Positions 5,065 through 5,948 of a stretch of DNA of 5,948 bases are shown piece by piece; position 1 is the first letter of the stretch, and each line of letters opens with the position of its first letter. The stretch is from positions 1 to 5,948 of the forward strand of contig JBLHUT010000223.1 of NCBI GenBank assembly GCA_047629975.1, given 5' to 3'. Source of the DNA: JBLHUT01 sp047629975. Its GTDB lineage: Bacteria; Pseudomonadota; Alphaproteobacteria; Rhodobacterales; Rhodobacteraceae. A program made the position numbers and the translations under genes. The notes under the pieces were generated by a model. The model did no database searches. It saw nothing but the letters and a program-made list of their open reading frames with translations, and was not told where the DNA came from.

Positions 5065-5937
5065 ATGGATAAATGGACCGAGATTAAAACCGCCTATCAG
5101 GTCGCCCGCCTAGGGACCGTTAGCGCCGCCGCTGACATGCTAAACGTTCACCGCGCCACGGTAATCCGCCACATCGACACGCTAGAGGCCGAATTGGGCG
5201 CGCGCGTCTTCTTGCGCAACAAGACCGGTTACACGCCCACCGAAGTAGGTGACGACCTTTTGCGCGTGGCCCACGCGACGGAGGAGCAATTCGCGCAACT
5301 GGCCGGACGAACGCGCAGCCGGTCCGCCCAGATTACCGGCGATCTCATCGTGACGGCCCACGAACGGATCGCCCCCCTTCTGCTGCCCGCGCTGCAGCGG
5401 TTTCAGGATGAAAACAAAGGCACCGTGATCCGGTTTGTCGCCAGTCCGGCCCTGCTCAAACTGGAATATGGCGAGGCCCATGTCGCCATCCGGTCCGGCC
5501 CCAAGCCCGATCAGCCAGACAACGTCGTTCAGCCCTATCTGGACCTAAAGCTCGGTCTCTACGCCCAAGCGACCTACGCCGCGCGCCATGGCATTCCGCA
5601 ATCGCAAGACGACTATTGCAATCACATGTTTGTCTGTTGGGAGCAGAACAAAACACCGTTTCCCTTCACGGGATGGCTGCGGAAAAATGTGCCCGAGACA
5701 AGCAAAGTCTTAATCAGCGCAAACCAAGGCGTTGCCGATCAAGCCATGTTGGCCGGAATGGGGATCGGATTTTACCCTGAGATATACGCGCAAAAACGCA
5801 CCGATTTGGTCGAGGTGCTTGCGCCGCAACCAGATTGGGCGGTTCCTTTGTGGCTCGTGACGCACACGGATTTGCACCGTTCCGCTAAGGTGCAGGCAGT
5901 TTTGAAATTCGTAAAGAACGACCGATTATCGCTTTGA
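5065..5937 (+). CDS. LysR-type transcriptional regulator
   Basis: Predicted 290-residue DNA-binding regulator. Seen: an N-terminal winged helix-turn-helix (residues ~4-62) with the LysR pattern AYQVARLGTVSAAADMLNVHRATVIRHIDTLEAELGARVF, then the wing FLRNKTGYTPTEVG; a linker helix (63-88); and a periplasmic-binding-protein-like effector domain from about 90, including GDLIVTAHERIAPLLLPAL (92-110), HVAIRSGPKPDQPDNV (139-154) and the late GVADQAMLAGMGIGFYPE (222-239). Length is normal for the family. The ATG at 5065 is preferred over the in-frame GTG at 5029: AAGGA (5050-5054) and GGGA (5056-5059) precede it, and the HTH then begins at the usual distance from the N-terminus. It probably controls the divergent minus-strand cluster and itself in response to a pathway compound. 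That is inferred from gene layout; the effector is unknown. Confidence 0.92.
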   Translation: MDKWTEIKTAYQVARLGTVSAAADMLNVHRATVIRHIDTLEAELGARVFLRNKTGYTPTEVGDDLLRVAHATEEQFAQLAGRTRSRSAQITGDLIVTAHERIAPLLLPALQRFQDENKGTVIRFVASPALLKLEYGEAHVAIRSGPKPDQPDNVVQPYLDLKLGLYAQATYAARHGIPQSQDDYCNHMFVCWEQNKTPFPFTGWLRKNVPETSKVLISANQGVADQAMLAGMGIGFYPEIYAQKRTDLVEVLAPQPDWAVPLWLVTHTDLHRSAKVQAVLKFVKNDRLSL

Positions 5938-5948
5938 AACCGAAGCTT

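Noticed and set aside
5943..5948. HindIII site AAGCTT exactly at the window end, suggesting a cloned fragment
   Set aside because: The window start has no matching site, and both ends lie within about 10 bp of gene ends, so the coincidence more likely reflects how the window was cut.

Overview
The window looks like a piece of an alphaproteobacterial chromosome, most likely a marine Rhodobacteraceae relative. This is inferred from moderate-to-high GC, codon use and the style of the proteins; no marker gene fixes the taxon. It holds one LysR-type regulator on the + strand (5065-5937) and, divergent from it across a 182-bp intergenic region, a cluster of genes all on the - strand running down to position 9. 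No RNA gene, CRISPR array, insertion sequence or tRNA was seen.

Order along the - strand, from promoter side to distal end: (1) a small membrane protein of about four helices and unknown family (4463-4882); (2) a glutathione-transferase-fold protein resembling the membrane-associated prostaglandin E synthase-2 group but without the redox cysteines (3659-4423); (3) a broken patch with a truncated second copy of an FAD monooxygenase N-terminus (3398-3649) and the remnant start of a short-chain dehydrogenase (3193-3324); (4) an atypical-SDR/NmrA-like NAD(P)-binding protein with a hydrophobic C-terminal tail (2406-3221); (5) a 165-bp non-coding gap; (6) an AhpC/TSA-like thiol protein with a CPIC motif (1689-2240); (7) a MAPEG-family membrane protein overlapping it by 4 bp (1123-1692); (8) an intact FAD-dependent aromatic-type monooxygenase (9-1103).

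Read together, the set (FAD hydroxylase, NAD(P)-dependent Rossmann protein, two proteins from glutathione-linked families, one thiol oxidoreductase and a LysR regulator) suggests oxidation followed by thiol or redox handling of a small electrophilic, perhaps aromatic or quinone-like, compound. The substrate cannot be read from the sequence, and the pathway is inference. The clearest structural oddity is that the cluster has been rearranged. The first ~45 codons of the monooxygenase occur twice in direct orientation 2543 bp apart, about 91% identical at DNA level over the alignable 111 bp, and the upstream copy runs into scrambled remnants of other genes. I see no convincing wholly new system; the uncommon operon make-up and the decay patch are the parts worth a second look.
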